A stretch of 64,000 bases of DNA from the NCBI RefSeq assembly GCF_003944715.1, contig NZ_RWIT01000013.1, positions 1 to 64,000 of the forward strand, given 5' to 3'. The stretch comes from Hymenobacter rigui (GTDB taxonomy: Bacteria; Bacteroidota; Bacteroidia; Cytophagales; Hymenobacteraceae). This document shows positions 7,657 through 21,387 of the stretch, one piece after another (positions within the stretch are counted from its first letter, which is position 1; every line of letters begins with the position of its first letter). The translations under genes and the position numbers were made by a program. The notes under the pieces are model-generated. The model ran no database searches and was not told the DNA's origin. It saw nothing but the letters and a program-made list of their open reading frames with translations.

Positions 7657-8565
7657 TTAGGCCGCCTCGGGCAGGGCTTCGGCGCTGTCGGCTTCGTAGC
7701 TGGGCTCAATGCCCAGAATATGATTGGCGGCTTTCTGGGCCTGGCTGGCGGCGGAGATAATCAGGCGCTTATCGTTGCGCAGGGCCTGCAGCCAGTTGGC
7801 CAGGTAAGCGGCGGTACTAGGCTCGGTTACGGCCAGGTTCAGGCCGGCGGCGTTGCTCAGGAAGGCGGCGCCCAGCTCGGCCACCAGTTCTTCTTTGGCG
7901 TAGGTTTCGCTGCCAAAAGCCGCCTTTTCCGTCAGCGTGGCCCGGTCGAGGCGCTTGGCGTGGCCAGTGGAATGGGCCAGCTCGTGAAACAGGGTCGTAT
8001 AAAAATCCTCGGGCGTGTGGAAGTTCGCCGGCTCGGGCACGGTCACGGTGTCGGTGCTGGTGCGGTAGTGGGGCTCACTGCCGGCGTAGCGAATGCGGGG
8101 GCCACCGGCATAACCGGCCACAATCTGCTCGGCGGCCTGCTGAGGCGTGTGCTCGCGCTGCACCGGCTCGGGCAGCTTCCACGCCACGCCGTCAATCTGG
8201 GCGATGTTGAACACGGTGGAATACTGCAGGATGGCCACTTTTTTCTCCTTGCCCTGGGCGTCCTCTTTCCTCGACACCTTGAAGAATACCACGGGCATGC
8301 CCTTCTCGCCCTTGCGCACCTGGCCGCCCAGCTCGCGGGCTTGGTTGTAGGTCAGGTAATAGGGCTGCTCGTGCTGGAGCATGGCCAGCAGCAAGGCGTT
8401 GATGCCCTGATACACGTGCTTGCTGCGGTAGTTGCGGGGCGCGCCGTGGGCAGCGTTCCACGACTGTTTCCACGGGGCAACGCCGCTTTCCAGGGCCAGA
8501 ATAATCCGGTTGGTGATGATGTCATACACATCGGCGCGGGGGGCGGCAGCGGGGGCATTTTTCAT
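7657..8565 (-). CDS. ArdC-like antirestriction protein (ssDNA-binding domain plus zincin)
   Basis: A 302-residue protein. The N-terminal half (about 10-125) matches the ArdC ssDNA-binding domain: DVYDIITNRIILALE, PWKQSW, the NYRSKHVYQGINALLL block and RKGEKGMPVVFFK. The C-terminal half is a zinc metallopeptidase-like domain with HELAHSTGH (HExxH at 194-198) and a downstream KEELVAELGAAFLS that can give the third ligand. ArdC proteins enter or act in the recipient during conjugation and protect incoming single-stranded plasmid DNA from restriction. It is the middle gene of three on the minus strand (8861 to 7127). Confidence 0.9.
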   Translation of the reverse strand: MKNAPAAAPRADVYDIITNRIILALESGVAPWKQSWNAAHGAPRNYRSKHVYQGINALLLAMLQHEQPYYLTYNQARELGGQVRKGEKGMPVVFFKVSRKEDAQGKEKKVAILQYSTVFNIAQIDGVAWKLPEPVQREHTPQQAAEQIVAGYAGGPRIRYAGSEPHYRTSTDTVTVPEPANFHTPEDFYTTLFHELAHSTGHAKRLDRATLTEKAAFGSETYAKEELVAELGAAFLSNAAGLNLAVTEPSTAAYLANWLQALRNDKRLIISAASQAQKAANHILGIEPSYEADSAEALPEAA

Positions 8566-8597
8566 AAACCAAAGGCGGGTAAGTGGTTGAAAAGGCG

Positions 8598-8861
8598 TTA
8601 GTAGAGGTAATCGGGGTGGGCGGCCGGGCCTAGCTCCTGCGCCTCGCGGGCCAGCTGGGCATCTTCCCAGGCCTCGCTTTCTTGCAGGGCCAGCAGCTTC
8701 CAGCGCAGCAGCTGGGCCGCATCGGTGCAGGCGCTCAGCAGCAGCTCAGCCTTCTGGCGGCGCTCCGGGCTAAAGGCGGGGTGGTTGAGCACTTCGCGCA
8801 GGTTCCGGCGAGCCGAGGAAACCAAGAGCGCACAAGCAGGGGAAAGGGGCGTTGACACCAT
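8598..8861 (-). CDS. Small hypothetical protein upstream of ardC
   Basis: An 87-residue helical protein rich in Leu, Ala and Glu, with RRNLREVLNHPAFSPERRQK near the N-terminus and QLAREAQELGPAAHPDYLY at the end. I do not recognise the family. It precedes ardC by 32 bp on the same strand and is probably the first gene of that operon. Confidence 0.5.
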   Translation of the reverse strand: MVSTPLSPACALLVSSARRNLREVLNHPAFSPERRQKAELLLSACTDAAQLLRWKLLALQESEAWEDAQLAREAQELGPAAHPDYLY

Positions 8862-8921
8862 GATTACCAGGCTGTTTTAGGTGCGTTGCTTATACTTATT
8901 AAACGCAAAAGTCCTTATTAT

Positions 8922-8958
8922 AGTTGCTTTTTTAGCTTATTTATTAATGCTTTTTTAG
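8922..8958 (-). promoter_or_regulatory. AT-rich upstream element of the ardC operon
   Basis: Second copy of the element at 4887-4919: AGTTGCTTTTTTAGCTTATT followed by a T-rich tail. It starts about 60 bp upstream of the 8861 start. A GACTTTTG sequence on the minus strand (7 of 8 to TAnnTTTG) lies next to it. The rest of the 8862-9185 gap shows nothing else I can name apart from the box at 9173-9180. Confidence 0.4.
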
Positions 8959-9172
8959 CTAATTTATGGCACGATGATTGGCTTTTTCCCTCTTGTTCAC
9001 TTTCGTGAGAGTGCTGCAGTTTTCTCTCGCTGCCTACCGCAGTAGCAAGCATTTCCCGGAGGATGTTCAAACGCCCAGTGAATCCCCCTCAGCGGCTAGC
9101 GGACGCTTCTTCAAAGGGGAACCTTTCGCACATGATGCCGGTAAAAGCAGCGCCGCACTATCGGTTTTCGGT

Positions 9173-9180
9173 TACCTTTG
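9173..9180 (+). promoter_or_regulatory. Probable -7 box for the metal-efflux operon
   Basis: TACCTTTG is an exact TAnnTTTG match only five bases before the ATG at 9186. If it is used, the transcript would be nearly leaderless, so an upstream start may be used instead. Confidence 0.4.
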
Positions 9181-9185
9181 CCCCT

Positions 9186-9515
9186 ATGCGTCTGCTGGCT
9201 CTGTTTTTTGCCTTCTACTTTGCCATCCTCTCCTGCATGAGCTGCACGGATGAGGCTCCTGCGTGCAAAGACCAGACGCAAACAACTGTCGTCGCGGCCT
9301 CGCATTCGGACTGCCGTACCGGCGCCTTGGGTGACTGGTGCTCCCCCCTCTGCCAGTGCCATTGCTGCGGCGGGGCCGTTATGCCCTTGCCGTCCGCACC
9401 AGCCGTGGCCCTGGCCCCACTGACGCAATGGGCCGCTGCTCAGCGCCACGGCTACCTGGTGGTGGCCGCCCCGACGCGGGGCTCTGGGGCCGTGTGGCAG
9501 CCGCCGCAGGCCTAA
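9186..9515 (+). CDS. DUF6660-like small Cys-rich protein
   Basis: About 109 residues starting MRLLALFFAFYFAILSCMSC, a signal or lipoprotein-type N-terminus. A dense Cys cluster follows (DWCSPLCQCHCCGG). Proteins of this form (DUF6660, from memory) commonly precede heavy-metal RND efflux genes in Bacteroidota. The Cys and His content suggests metal binding in the periplasm. I preferred the ATG at 9186 because the hydrophobic leader starts there; the frame is open further upstream to 9063. Confidence 0.6.
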   Translation: MRLLALFFAFYFAILSCMSCTDEAPACKDQTQTTVVAASHSDCRTGALGDWCSPLCQCHCCGGAVMPLPSAPAVALAPLTQWAAAQRHGYLVVAAPTRGSGAVWQPPQA

Positions 9516-9700
9516 CCCTTCCCGTTTTCCTGCTGACTCCCTCCGGGTAACCTGAGACGCCGTCGTGCGCTCGGGCTGTTGACGTATGCGTGTAGCCGCA
9601 TGATGTTCAGCGAGTATCGCTACTGCTTCTGCCTAGCCTGGGCTTGGAGCGGTGGCGCGGCAGGTCATAACCGAAGCGTTAGACCTAACCCCCTTTCCGG

Positions 9701-14119
<4,419 letters not shown>

Positions 14120-14140
14120 CGCATCTTTTGACCTCACCCC

Positions 14141-15331
14141 ATGAAGTATATCGCATCCCTGGCACTGCTGCTGAGCCTGACCCTGGCCGGCTGCGGCACG
14201 GACAACAAAACCTCCGCCGGCGCCGATTCGACGGAGCAACTCCTAAAAGCAGAAGCAGGTGACTCTCCAGCCGCTGCGGCCGACGAAGCTTCTGACGTCG
14301 TGACCCTGTCGCCGGCCGAGCAGCAGGCCGGCGGCCTGCAAACCGGTCGTTTGAGCACTCGCCCCATGGGTGCGGGCCTGGCCGTGAACGGCACGCTGGA
14401 TGTGCCACCGGAAAGCGCCGTTTCTATCACCGCCCCGCTGGGGGGCTACGTGCAGAGCACCGAATTGCTGCAGGGCTCCCGCGTCCGCAAGGGCGAAGTG
14501 TTGGCCGTACTCCGCAACCCCGAGTTTGTCACGCTGCAGAAAGAGTACCTGGAGCTGCGCAGCCGGCTGAAGTTTGCCAATGCCGAGCTGGCCCGCCAGC
14601 GCGAGCTGTACGAGCAGGAAGTAGCCCCGCTCAAAAACTACCAGCGCGCTCAAGCCGAAGTGGAAGCCTTGCAGGTGCAAACGGCAGCCCAGGCCGCCCA
14701 GCTGCGCATCGCCGGGCTGCCAGTTGGGGGCGGCATCACCACCACGGCCACGCTGCGGGCTCCACGGGCGGGCTTTGTGCGGGCCGTCAACGTGACGGTG
14801 GGCCAAAGCGTGACGGCCACCGAACCCCTGTTTGAAATCGTGGACCCCGAACACCTGCACGTGGAGCTAACGGTCTTCGAGAAGGACGTGGCTCGGGTGC
14901 AGCACGGCCAGCTGATTCGCTTCACCCTGGCCAGCGATTCCACCGGGTCCCGCCGTGAGCGCACGGCCCACGTGTATTTAGTGGGCAAGGCCATTGGGGC
15001 CGACCGCACCGTGCGCGTGCACGGCCACCTGGACCAGGAAAACGACCCGTCCCTGCTGCCCGGCCTCTACGTGCGGGCCACCATCGAAACCGGCCGCACC
15101 ACCGCTTCCTCCCTGCCCAATGCGGCGCTGGTACGCTTCAACGGCAAGAATTATGCCTTTGCCGTAGAAGCGCCCGGCCGCTACCGCATGGTGCCCGTGA
15201 CGCCTGGCCGCAGCGAGGATGAGTTCACCGAAGTCATCTTGCCCGCCACCGTGCCCGCCTCGACCACCTTCGTTACTGACGGAGCGTACTCGCTGCTGGC
15301 GAAAATGAAGAACGCTGAAGAGGAGGAATAA
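14141..15331 (+). CDS. CzcB/CusB-type periplasmic adaptor lipoprotein
   Basis: A 396-residue membrane-fusion protein. The N-terminus MKYIASLALLLSLTLAGCGT is a lipoprotein signal with lipobox LAGC. A biotinyl-lipoyl-like half motif (GYVQSTELLQGSRVRKGEVL) precedes a coiled-coil hairpin (about 130-185) and the second half (RAPRAGFVRAVNVTVGQSV), the usual order for RND adaptors. It links the inner-membrane pump with the channel domain. Given the fused upstream protein, these two genes may form a complete efflux system. Confidence 0.92.
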   Translation: MKYIASLALLLSLTLAGCGTDNKTSAGADSTEQLLKAEAGDSPAAAADEASDVVTLSPAEQQAGGLQTGRLSTRPMGAGLAVNGTLDVPPESAVSITAPLGGYVQSTELLQGSRVRKGEVLAVLRNPEFVTLQKEYLELRSRLKFANAELARQRELYEQEVAPLKNYQRAQAEVEALQVQTAAQAAQLRIAGLPVGGGITTTATLRAPRAGFVRAVNVTVGQSVTATEPLFEIVDPEHLHVELTVFEKDVARVQHGQLIRFTLASDSTGSRRERTAHVYLVGKAIGADRTVRVHGHLDQENDPSLLPGLYVRATIETGRTTASSLPNAALVRFNGKNYAFAVEAPGRYRMVPVTPGRSEDEFTEVILPATVPASTTFVTDGAYSLLAKMKNAEEEE

Positions 15332-15370
15332 GCCTCTCGTATTGCCCCTTTCCAACCCCGTCCCGTATCC

Positions 15371-15982
15371 ATGCTCAACCTCCTCACCGGTGCCTTTCTG
15401 CTGAGTCTGCTCCATGCCGCCATTCCCAATCACTGGGCCCCGGTGCTGGCGGTGGCCCGCGCCGAGCGCTGGTCACTACGCCGGGCCGTGGGCGTGACGC
15501 TGGTAGCGGGCCTGGCGCACGTGCTGAGCACGGTGCTGCTGGGGTTGGGGCTGGGCTGGCTGGGCTGGCGCTTATCGACCCGCTTCTCACAGGTGGCCGG
15601 GGTGGCCGCCCCTTCCCTACTCGTTATCATAGGCTTGCTGTACGCCTTTTCCGGGCCGGGCCACACCCACCCGGCCCCGGCCCCCGTGCCCGCTCAGCGG
15701 CCCCGCGGCCGGATAGTGCTGGGGCTGGCCGCCACCATGTTTCTGGCGCCCTGCCTGGAAATTCAAACCTTTTTTCTGGCTGCCGGCACCCAGGGCACGG
15801 CCGCATTGGCCCTCATCATGGCCACGTACTTGGTCGTATCGGTGGGAGCGATGAGCGCACTGGTGGCCGCTGCCTATTCCGGCATCCGGCGCCTCAACCT
15901 GGCCGGTCTGGCCCGGCACGAGCGCCGCTTCACCGGGGCCGTGCTCGTGCTGGTGGGCGTAGCCGGCTTTTTCGTGGACTAG
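15371..15982 (+). CDS. NicO/HupE-like polytopic metal transporter
   Basis: A 203-residue membrane protein with about six hydrophobic segments. The start LLSLLHAAIPNHWAPVLAVA resembles the first helix of NicO-type nickel/cobalt permeases (HxxxPDH-like pattern, here HAAIPNH). A His/Pro-rich loop (GPGHTHPAPAP, about 96-106) sits mid-protein, also usual for that family. Its place between the RND genes and the P-type ATPase supports a metal transport role. A TauE-like fold is the main alternative. Confidence 0.6.
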   Translation: MLNLLTGAFLLSLLHAAIPNHWAPVLAVARAERWSLRRAVGVTLVAGLAHVLSTVLLGLGLGWLGWRLSTRFSQVAGVAAPSLLVIIGLLYAFSGPGHTHPAPAPVPAQRPRGRIVLGLAATMFLAPCLEIQTFFLAAGTQGTAALALIMATYLVVSVGAMSALVAAAYSGIRRLNLAGLARHERRFTGAVLVLVGVAGFFVD

Positions 15983-16029
15983 TAGGCTGCCCTGCCTCCC
16001 GCATCTTTCACCCAACCTCGTGATTTTCC

Positions 16030-18237
16030 ATGCCTGACCCTACTTCTCCCAACACCAACGAAGAACTGAACACCGCCAAGCAGGTGCAGCCCGAAAACGT
16101 GGGCGCCCTGAACCGCGACCAGCTCACCCCCGAGGCCGCCGCCGCGCCCGAGGGCCACGATGTACCCGGCCATGACCACGCCCCCCACGACCACCGCGGC
16201 CATCACCACCCGCCAGGCAAGCGCGTAGTGGACCTGGCCGGGAAGCCGGCCGGCGGCCACGCGGGCCACTCCCACGACCCGGGCGAATTGGACTTTGACG
16301 AAGAAGACGGCCACGACCACGGCTCGGCCGGCGGACACCCCTATCTGCCTCCCGGCCTTAGCCTGGCGCTGCTGCTCGGCGGCATTGCCCTGGACTATGT
16401 TAAACCCGGCTTTTTTACCGGCTACGTGCGCCTGCTCTGGTACGCGGTGGCCTTTCTGCTGGTAGGCTGGAAAGTTATCCGCGCGGCCGTGCTGAGCATT
16501 CCCTCCGGCAACGTGTTCAACGAGTTCCTGCTCATGAGCATCGCCACGCTGGGGGCCTTCGCCATCGGCGAGTACCCGGAAGGGGTAGCCGTGATGCTGT
16601 TTTACACCGTGGGCGAGTTGTTTCAGGACGCGGCCGTGAACCGGGCCAAGCGCAGCATTCAGGCCCTGCTCGAAATTCAGGCTACCGAAGTCACCGTGGT
16701 GCGTGGGGGCCAGCCCCTGGTGCTCGAACCCAGCGCCGTGCAAGTCGGCGACGTGATGGAAGTCAAGCCCGGCGAGAAGGTTGCCCTCGACGGCACCCTC
16801 AACAGCCAGGCCGCCAGCTTCAACACGGCGGCCCTGACGGGGGAATCTGCCCCGCAAACCAAGCAATCCGGTGAGGCCGTGCTGGCGGGCATGATTAACC
16901 TCGAATCCCTGATTCAGGTAACCGTCACGGCGGTATTCAAGGATACCAAGCTGAGTAAGATTCTGGCCATGGTGCAGGATGCGGTGGGCCGCAAGGCCAA
17001 GACCCAGCAATTCATCACCAAGTTTGCCCGCATCTACACGCCCATCGTCGTGGGCCTAGCCGCGCTGCTGGTGCTGGTGCCTTACTTCGTCGTCGAAGAC
17101 TACGTGTTTCGGGACTGGCTCTACCGGGCGCTGGTGTTCCTGGTCATTTCCTGCCCGTGCGCGCTGGTCATCAGCATCCCGCTGGGCTATTTTGGCGGCA
17201 TCGGGGCGGCCTCCAAAGCGGGCATCTTGTTCAAGGGCTCCAACTTCCTGGACGTGTTGCGCGAAATTGACACGGTAGTCATGGACAAGACCGGTACGCT
17301 CACCCAGGGTGTGTTTGCCGTGCAGCAGGTGCAGCCGGCCCCGGGCACCGCGCCGGAGCAACTGCTGCGCTTGGTGGGGGCGCTGGAAACCAAGTCGACC
17401 CACCCCATTGCCAAAGCGGTGGTGACGCACGTGGGCACCGCCGCCGCGGGCGTGCCGGTTGAAAGCGTGGAAGAAATTGCCGGTCACGGCCTGCGCGGCC
17501 GGGTAGACGGGCGCGAGGTGCTGGCCGGCAACACCAAGCTGCTCACCAAGTTCAGCGTGGCCTATCCGCCCGAGGTAGACCAAGTGGTGGACAGCATCGT
17601 GGTGGCGGCCGTGGACGGGAAATACGCCGGCTACCTGACCGTAGCCGACGCCCCGAAAGAGGACGCAGCCCGCGCCGTGCAGGAGTTGAAAGCCGACGGC
17701 ATCAGCAAGGTCGTCATGCTCTCCGGCGACAAGGACAGCATCGTGCAGCGCGTGGCCCGGGAGCTGGGCATCAGCGAAGCCCACGGCGGCCTGCTGCCCG
17801 AAGACAAAGCCCGTTACGTGCAACAGTACCTCACGGAGGGCCGCAAGCTGGCCTTTGTGGGCGACGGCGTGAACGACGCCCCCGTGGTAGCCCTGGCCGA
17901 TGTGGGCATTGCCATGGGCGGGCTGGGCTCCGATGCCACCATCGAAACGGCCGACGTGGTGATTCAAACCGACCACCCGAGCAAGATTGCCACGGCCCGC
18001 CGCATTGCCCGCGCCACCCACCGCGTGGTGTGGCAGAATATCTGGCTGGCGTTTGGGGTGAAGGCCGTGGTACTGGCCCTCGGCGCCGGGGGCGTAGCCA
18101 CGATGTGGGAAGCCGTGTTTGCCGACGTGGGTGTGGCTCTGTTGGCCATTCTCAACGCCGTGCGCATTCAGCGGATGGATTTTGCATCCCCCCAAACACC
18201 TAACGCGCATCGCTCCTTATCAGCTGATGAGGTATAG
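16030..18237 (+). CDS. P1B-type heavy-metal ATPase with His-rich N-terminus (Zn/Cd/Pb type)
   Basis: A 735-residue P-type ATPase. The membrane metal-binding motif is SCPCALV (C375-P-C377), the phosphorylation site is DKTGTLTQG (D419), and the hinge is GDGVNDAPVVALADVGIAMG. Instead of a CxxC heavy-metal domain, residues about 35-105 are a His/Asp-rich tail (GHDHAPHDHRGHHH and GHAGHSHD). CPC with late SDATIETADVVI is typical of ZntA/CadA-like exporters of Zn, Cd and Pb. It would pump from cytoplasm to periplasm, feeding the RND system. It starts 47 bp after the previous gene. Confidence 0.92.
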   Translation: MPDPTSPNTNEELNTAKQVQPENVGALNRDQLTPEAAAAPEGHDVPGHDHAPHDHRGHHHPPGKRVVDLAGKPAGGHAGHSHDPGELDFDEEDGHDHGSAGGHPYLPPGLSLALLLGGIALDYVKPGFFTGYVRLLWYAVAFLLVGWKVIRAAVLSIPSGNVFNEFLLMSIATLGAFAIGEYPEGVAVMLFYTVGELFQDAAVNRAKRSIQALLEIQATEVTVVRGGQPLVLEPSAVQVGDVMEVKPGEKVALDGTLNSQAASFNTAALTGESAPQTKQSGEAVLAGMINLESLIQVTVTAVFKDTKLSKILAMVQDAVGRKAKTQQFITKFARIYTPIVVGLAALLVLVPYFVVEDYVFRDWLYRALVFLVISCPCALVISIPLGYFGGIGAASKAGILFKGSNFLDVLREIDTVVMDKTGTLTQGVFAVQQVQPAPGTAPEQLLRLVGALETKSTHPIAKAVVTHVGTAAAGVPVESVEEIAGHGLRGRVDGREVLAGNTKLLTKFSVAYPPEVDQVVDSIVVAAVDGKYAGYLTVADAPKEDAARAVQELKADGISKVVMLSGDKDSIVQRVARELGISEAHGGLLPEDKARYVQQYLTEGRKLAFVGDGVNDAPVVALADVGIAMGGLGSDATIETADVVIQTDHPSKIATARRIARATHRVVWQNIWLAFGVKAVVLALGAGGVATMWEAVFADVGVALLAILNAVRIQRMDFASPQTPNAHRSLSADEV

Positions 18238-18285
18238 ACCAGTAATCTTCGAGTGAGTAGGCGGATTTTCCCTCATCCATCTACT

Positions 18286-18293
18286 TACACTTG
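18286..18293 (+). promoter_or_regulatory. Probable -7 box for the CHAT gene
   Basis: TACACTTG matches TAnnTTTG at 7 of 8 positions, 25 bases before the CHAT ATG. It suggests the gene has its own promoter and is not just part of the metal operon. Confidence 0.35.
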
Positions 18294-18318
18294 CCCCTTC
18301 CTACTCTGAGCGTCAGCA

Positions 18319-20487
18319 ATGAAGATAAAAGAAGTTTTCCCGACAGTATACGCAGTCCGCTACAGCCAAGAAGTAGAGAGTATATGGGAGCAGGAATACG
18401 TTGTAACGCACCCTCACTTAGTGGGGCTACTCGATATTCTTTTCAATGAAGAATGTGCTTTAGCCCATGATTCAACGCTGGACGAATTCAGAAAACACAT
18501 CAACCTCATCTTTGCTGCCATTATCGCTGCTAACAACAACCCGGCAACAGTACTTTCAAACGCTGGGCTTGACTTGCTGCTGTTGATTCACGGGGCGAAA
18601 GCAGCTGGAACTTATAACCGGCGGGGCTCCTTCCCCGAGGTTTTCGATTGTTTCATGAAGTCCCTGTACGGCAGGTCCCTGGAAAACGGGGAGCAATATG
18701 ACCTTCAGCCGGAACGCCTTTGGCGGTTTGCCAATCCACGAATATGGCCGTTGTACCCAGGTGTGGAGATGGCGCTGGTAATCACGCGGTGGCTGGCTGA
18801 ACTCTTTTACTATGCCCGTTCTTTCGGTGGATTATCAGAATGGTGTGAGGTTTTCCTGCAACCAGCTATTGCGTGGGCCCGGGCGATGAGAGCCACCACG
18901 ATGGAAGGAGCACTGCTGGCCACGCAACTTTACGCATGGTCGACCACGCATCAGCCACCCGCTACGGCCACACAGATTCTAACCCTTATCAGCACTCTGT
19001 ACGACGGCCTTGATTGGGCAGCACATGGCAGGGAAAAACAACACCTAGGTGTACATCTGGTACTGACCACCAAGCAGCTCGCTCAACGCCAGGCTATTCA
19101 CGCTGAGCTAACTAATCAGGGCACACTTTCTTCTCAGGAGAGGATGCAGATTGCCTGTGAGGTCAATAATGGCATTGACGATATCAAAGCGAACTTCGAC
19201 GCCATCCTCTCGGCAGTTAGAGATTATAGTCGTGATGTGGAAAGCCGGGCCGCCGACAGAATTTTAGTGACTTATGAGAAATCACGGCTCTTCAAAGTAT
19301 TGAATAACCTAATCCTAACCCTGTGTCAGCACGCTGCCACAACTGAGTTGGCCGCTCTAATGACGGCTTTTTATCACCCAGATGCTAACTGGGAGCCTCA
19401 GAAATCCATTCTGTTCATTTTGCCCAACGCTCTAGATGGCGTGTACTACTGCGCAAACGAAAAGCTGGCTTTTCGGCAACAGGACAATGTCGTTGCCGTC
19501 CCCAACTTAATAGAGGCGTCCAACAGAGCATTGAGTCAGTTGCACGTGCTCAGAGGGACTTCGAGCCAAAAAACACCGCTGCCAGAACGGGTGATGGGTA
19601 TGCCCATGTTCGCGCACGGGGCTAATTTTGAGCAGGCAATTTCTGAATTTTACGGCTTCAGCACCCTTAAAAAATTAGATATCGCTGCCGTAACCAGCCT
19701 ATGTCCCTTCAACTTTAACCAGTTGCCTTTGCAGGCGCTAATGTTGAAAGAACTGCAGGTCACGTTCCCCATTTACACGAGCCTACAGCAAAAGGCAGCC
19801 TACCCGGTAATTCGGCGTGTGCTACTTTGGCAAGGTAACAGCGTGACATCGGAGATGGAAGCCTGTGCGCTGGCTCATCTATTCAGCAGAGCTGGCGTGG
19901 AACTGACTGTCTTGACGGAAGGGACTGCTACCAAACAGGATTTTATAGATGCTTACCGCAGCTCTGATTATGATGTTATCTGGGTATCCTCACACGGGGA
20001 GTTGGGCTACTATGAGCCCGATAACTCCAGCTTTTCTCTTTCCGAAACGGAAGCTGTAAGTCTAGCTGAACTCGTACCCATTCCTGTCGAGCAACTGAAC
20101 GTCCGACTGCTATTCTTAAACGTGTGTGAGGGAGGGGCCAATACCCAGATTGGCGAGTTTCAAAATGTAGGCTTTGGGCACATGCTGACTAGTCACAACC
20201 AAGACGTGCTTTCGCACCTGTGGATGACAGATTCTCTAGTTGCACCGCTACTCGGTGTTTTAGTAGCACTGGAGCTTTGTCAGTCGCGTTCTTCCTATTT
20301 CAATGCTTACCAATCGGCATTGCAAACCCTGTTAGCTGGGCAACAGCATCTTGTTGACAGGTTGACTGCACTGAATTCAGACACACCACACCCGTCGATT
20401 GAGGCCCTCCTCGATAGGCTACAAAATAAATCCAGCATGGACTTGGCCAACCTTCTCAAATGGGGTAGCGCCGTGTATTTCACGTAA
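18319..20487 (+). CDS. CHAT-domain (caspase-like) protein
   Basis: A 722-residue protein. The last 220 or so residues form a CHAT domain: YDVIWVSSHGELGYYEPD supplies the catalytic His (H559), and RLLFLNVCEGGANTQ supplies the catalytic Cys (C603), in the usual strand-His, strand-Cys order of clan CD peptidases. The first 500 residues are mostly helical and lack clear TPR repeats; I cannot name a sensor domain. Base composition is visibly less GC-rich than the metal genes on both sides, so it looks inserted. CHAT proteases act in several bacterial immune systems, usually activated by a partner. No adjacent gasdermin-like partner is visible. Defence is inferred, not shown. Confidence 0.8.
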   Translation: MKIKEVFPTVYAVRYSQEVESIWEQEYVVTHPHLVGLLDILFNEECALAHDSTLDEFRKHINLIFAAIIAANNNPATVLSNAGLDLLLLIHGAKAAGTYNRRGSFPEVFDCFMKSLYGRSLENGEQYDLQPERLWRFANPRIWPLYPGVEMALVITRWLAELFYYARSFGGLSEWCEVFLQPAIAWARAMRATTMEGALLATQLYAWSTTHQPPATATQILTLISTLYDGLDWAAHGREKQHLGVHLVLTTKQLAQRQAIHAELTNQGTLSSQERMQIACEVNNGIDDIKANFDAILSAVRDYSRDVESRAADRILVTYEKSRLFKVLNNLILTLCQHAATTELAALMTAFYHPDANWEPQKSILFILPNALDGVYYCANEKLAFRQQDNVVAVPNLIEASNRALSQLHVLRGTSSQKTPLPERVMGMPMFAHGANFEQAISEFYGFSTLKKLDIAAVTSLCPFNFNQLPLQALMLKELQVTFPIYTSLQQKAAYPVIRRVLLWQGNSVTSEMEACALAHLFSRAGVELTVLTEGTATKQDFIDAYRSSDYDVIWVSSHGELGYYEPDNSSFSLSETEAVSLAELVPIPVEQLNVRLLFLNVCEGGANTQIGEFQNVGFGHMLTSHNQDVLSHLWMTDSLVAPLLGVLVALELCQSRSSYFNAYQSALQTLLAGQQHLVDRLTALNSDTPHPSIEALLDRLQNKSSMDLANLLKWGSAVYFT

Positions 20488-20610
20488 CTCCTCCATTCTG
20501 AAACAGCAACATAGCTGCCACTAGAGCTTGCGTATCATTAGCGCCCAAAATAAACTGTACCCTTGATACTGCTCACCATTCCCACCGCCGTCACCCCGCC
20601 CTGGACGACC

Positions 20611-21369
20611 ATGCTAGGCTTCTCGCTGCTGCCCGCGGCGGTAATGATTGTCGGGGCGGCCCTGGCCGTTTGGCGCGCCCCCGGTCCCAAGCTGCGCAGT
20701 GCCATTCTACACTTTGCAGCGGGGGTCATCTTCTCGGTAGTAGCCGTAGAGTTGCTGCCCGACATCGTGCAGCACCACGCCCCCTACGAAGTAGCGCTGG
20801 GCTTTGGGCTGGGCGTAGCAGCCATGCTCGGGCTGCGCTATTTTACCCAGCGGCTGGAAAAGCAGATTGAACCAGCCAAGCCCACTGCTGCGGCAATTCC
20901 GGATGCGTCCGGCCCTGGGAGGGCGTCGGCTGTCTCGTTGCCCTGGGGCCTGTTGGTAGCTATCGGCATCGATATCCTAATTGACGGGCTGCTGCTCGGC
21001 ATCGGCTTTGCCGCGGGCGCTAAGGAGGGAACCCTGTTGGCCATTGCCCTAACCATCGAGCTGCTCTCGCTGGGCCTGGCCACGGCCGTGGAACTGCGGC
21101 AGGACGGGCACAGCAAGGGGCGAGTGGTGGCCATTGTCGCCGGCACGTCACTGATGCTGCTCGTAGGAGCGGGCATCGGCACCACCGTATTGCGTGGGGC
21201 CTCGGGCAACCTATTGGAAATTGTGCTTTCCTTTGGGCTGGCCGCTTTGCTGTTCCTGGTCACGGAAGAGTTGCTCACCGAGGCCCACGAAGAAACCGAA
21301 ACCCCGCTGCTCACGCTGGCCTTTTTTGTCGGCTTTCTACTGTTTTTGCTGCTGGGCATGGTTGCCTAG
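20611..21369 (+). CDS. ZIP-family metal transporter
   Basis: About 252 residues with seven or eight hydrophobic segments. AILHFAAGVIFSVVAVELLPDI matches the ZIP helix with the conserved E-x-x-P, and GIDILIDGLLLGIGFAAG occupies the place of the HN(x)PDG helix that lines the Zn path, with His-Asn changed to Ile-Asp. The acidic TEELLTEAHEETE lies between late helices. ATG 20611 is chosen because a promoter-like TACCCTTG covers the alternative TTG start at 20563. It may export or import Zn or other divalent ions. The altered HN pair makes direction and substrate uncertain. Confidence 0.8.
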   Translation: MLGFSLLPAAVMIVGAALAVWRAPGPKLRSAILHFAAGVIFSVVAVELLPDIVQHHAPYEVALGFGLGVAAMLGLRYFTQRLEKQIEPAKPTAAAIPDASGPGRASAVSLPWGLLVAIGIDILIDGLLLGIGFAAGAKEGTLLAIALTIELLSLGLATAVELRQDGHSKGRVVAIVAGTSLMLLVGAGIGTTVLRGASGNLLEIVLSFGLAALLFLVTEELLTEAHEETETPLLTLAFFVGFLLFLLLGMVA

Positions 21370-21387
21370 CGGCTTTCTCCATCCCCA

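Noticed and set aside
7541..8600. GGGTAAGTGG before two minus-strand genes as extra iterons
   Set aside because: It shares only the GTAAGT half of the iteron; the GGATAG half is missing.
7612..8601. 329-residue plus-strand frame
   Set aside because: It is the antisense frame of ardC, whose HExxH and ssDNA-binding motifs are clear.
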